Assembly (NCBI GenBank): GCA_900772675.1
Contig: CAAGRM010000003.1
Location: forward strand, 1 to 7,517
DNA from: Lachnospiraceae bacterium
GTDB lineage: Bacteria; Bacillota; Clostridia; Lachnospirales; Lachnospiraceae
Direction of reading: 5' to 3'
Length of the DNA: 7,517 nucleotides
The notes under the pieces are model-generated. The model saw only the letters and a program-made list of their open reading frames with translations. It was not told the origin of the DNA and searched no databases. Positions within the stretch are counted from its first letter, which is position 1. Each line of letters begins with the position of its first letter. This document shows, piece by piece, positions 6,955 to 7,517 of the stretch. The position numbers were made by a program, and so were the translations under genes.

Positions 6955-7003
6955 AAAAAAAGACCGGATATCGTTTTTCATTTCCGAAAAACGATATCCG
7001 GTT
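6955..7003. terminator. Long perfect hairpin, minus-strand or two-way terminator
   Basis: The arms 6963-6979 and 6986-7002 are a perfect 17-bp inverted repeat around a 6-base loop, with a G-T pair just outside. On the minus strand the stem is followed after one base by seven T (6961 down to 6955), so it is a textbook intrinsic terminator for transcription coming from the HPr-like gene. On the plus strand the stem is followed only by TCTATAAAA, a poor T-tract. It could still stop or protect the 3' end of the thiI transcript, whose stop codon is about 30 bases upstream. Confidence 0.75.
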
Positions 7004-7057
7004 CTATAAAACTGTGAGAAACACTCTGTAAATTTTTCAAACTATCGTGGTGGCTGC

Positions 7058-7084
7058 CAGAGTCTCGTGTGAGCACGGACTTTG
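7058..7084. other. Bulged hairpin of unknown role in the convergent gap
   Basis: CAGAGTC-T-CGTG (7058-7069) pairs with CACG-GACT-TTG (7074-7084) around a TGAG loop, giving an 11-bp stem with one bulged T and one G-T pair. It is not followed by a T-tract on either strand, so it is not a standard terminator. It could be a 3' processing or stability element of either converging transcript, or may have no function. Confidence 0.3.
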
Positions 7085-7099
7085 AATTGCTGTCCACGT

Positions 7100-7128
7100 A
7101 AAAAAGAGCCGCGGCGAATGCGCGGCCC
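7100..7128 (-). terminator. Rho-independent terminator of the HPr-like gene
   Basis: Read on the minus strand, GGGCCGCG (7128-7121) pairs with CGCGGCTC (7113-7106) around a 7-base loop, with one G-T pair, and is followed by six T (7105-7100). It begins 17 bases after the stop codon of the HPr-like gene. The very GC-rich stem and immediate T-run make it a strong terminator. A second terminator for the same strand follows at 6955-7003. Confidence 0.85.
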
Positions 7129-7144
7129 TTATGTTCTGTCGTAA

Positions 7145-7378
7145 TTATACAATGTACGGAGCAAGAACATCGAGTACGGTCTGAAGAGCATCTCCATCTG
7201 CATGGATGTTCAGGTCGATCGGTTTGGAAAGGTCGAGGCTGAAGATTCCCATGATGGATTTTGCGTCGATCACGTATCTTCCGGATACCAGATCGAAATC
7301 AAAATCAAATTTGGAAATGTCATTGACAAAAGATTTTACTTTGTCGATAGAATTAAGAGAAATCTGTACTGTTTTCAT
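7145..7378 (-). CDS. HPr-family protein lacking the phosphocarrier histidine
   Basis: This 77-aa protein fits the HPr fold of the sugar phosphotransferase system. The segment AKSIMGIFSLDLSKPIDLNIHADGD (39-63) matches the region around HPr Ser46, including the SIMG signature, with the serine at residue 41. An ungapped alignment puts Ser10 where HPr has the phosphorylated His15, and Asp12 where it has Arg17. The GLHARP active-site motif is therefore absent and it cannot carry phosphate from Enzyme I to Enzyme II in the usual way. Bacillus Crh is the known precedent: no His15, Ser46 kept, a role in catabolite regulation with CcpA. A similar regulatory role is inference; a structural paralogue with another job is possible. 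The start at 7378 is fixed by GGGAGG at 7388-7393. A 16-residue upstream extension is open but has no support. It converges on thiI. Confidence 0.85.
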   Translation of the reverse strand: MKTVQISLNSIDKVKSFVNDISKFDFDFDLVSGRYVIDAKSIMGIFSLDLSKPIDLNIHADGDALQTVLDVLAPYIV

Positions 7379-7387
7379 GTTTGTAAT

Positions 7388-7393
7388 CCTCCC
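7388..7393 (-). promoter_or_regulatory. Ribosome binding site of the HPr-like gene
   Basis: On the minus strand GGGAGG lies 9 bases before the ATG at 7378-7376. It decides the start in favour of the 77-aa product over the longer 93-aa frame beginning at 7426, which has no comparable site. Confidence 0.7.
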
Positions 7394-7437
7394 TGATATT
7401 TGGTTAACATTATGTATTACCCTCATTTAACAGCTTT

Positions 7438-7466
7438 ATCTTACCGTCTGGAGAGGAAAAAGTCAA
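7438..7466 (-). promoter_or_regulatory. Promoter of the HPr-like gene
   Basis: On the minus strand TTGACT (7466-7461, five of six consensus bases) is followed after 17 bases by TAAGAT (7443-7438, four of six). Transcription would start near 7431, giving a leader of about 50 bases before the ATG. The optimal spacing and the following ribosome binding site make this a single-gene transcription unit ending at 7100-7128. Confidence 0.6.
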
Positions 7467-7517
7467 TGCGAAAACATACAAATATAATGTGGAATCTTCG
7501 TGATTTTTAATAATAAA

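Noticed and set aside
7466..7510. 14-codon plus-strand frame (MRKHTNIMWNLRDF) with a GAGAGG site before it
   Set aside because: It overlaps the -35 box of the HPr-like promoter, is very short, and has no context to support a small protein or leader peptide within the window.
1..7517. CRISPR array, tRNA/rRNA genes, phage or defence system
   Set aside because: There are no spaced direct-repeat arrays, no tRNA-like cloverleaf or rRNA signature sequence, and no integrase, nuclease or toxin-like genes; all complete genes have ordinary housekeeping, transport or regulatory explanations.

Overview
The window looks like a chromosomal housekeeping stretch from a low-to-mid GC Firmicute, most likely a gut Clostridium relative of the Lachnospiraceae type. 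This rests on strong AGGAG-type ribosome binding sites, Gram-positive style promoters, flavin-dependent ThyX, a ThiI without a rhodanese domain beside a NifS-type cysteine desulfurase, and an HPr-like protein. The family assignment is inference; no rRNA or other marker is present.

Left end (1-670): there is no complete gene. Bases 2-40 could be the last codons of a gene lying to the left. Bases 141-306 form a 166-bp near-palindrome with CTAG ends that looks like a miniature inverted-repeat (MITE-like) element. A rho-independent terminator lies at 432-465 and a promoter at 568-596.

Centre: a 12-segment major facilitator transporter of unknown substrate (671-2002) is followed by a second good promoter (2030-2058). 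That promoter heads a five-gene same-strand cluster. prmA (ribosomal protein L11 methylation) and rsmE (16S rRNA m3U1498 methylation) come first. Next is a cysteine desulfurase joined to rsmE by a TAATG stop/start overlap, then thyX (dTMP synthesis) and thiI (tRNA 4-thiouridine and thiamine thiazole sulfur transfer). The desulfurase and ThiI form a natural sulfur donor/acceptor pair, with thyX sitting between them. PrmA, RsmE and ThiI all act on the translation machinery.

Right end (6934-7517): the cluster converges on a short minus-strand gene (7145-7378). It encodes an HPr-fold protein that keeps the regulatory Ser46 region but lacks the phosphocarrier His15, as in Crh-like proteins. It has its own promoter and ribosome binding site, and two tandem minus-strand terminators. 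The 211-bp convergent gap holds three hairpins.

I found no convincing undescribed defence, mobile or biosynthetic system. The most unusual items are the palindromic element, with an internally flipped 12-mer, and the His-less HPr paralogue.
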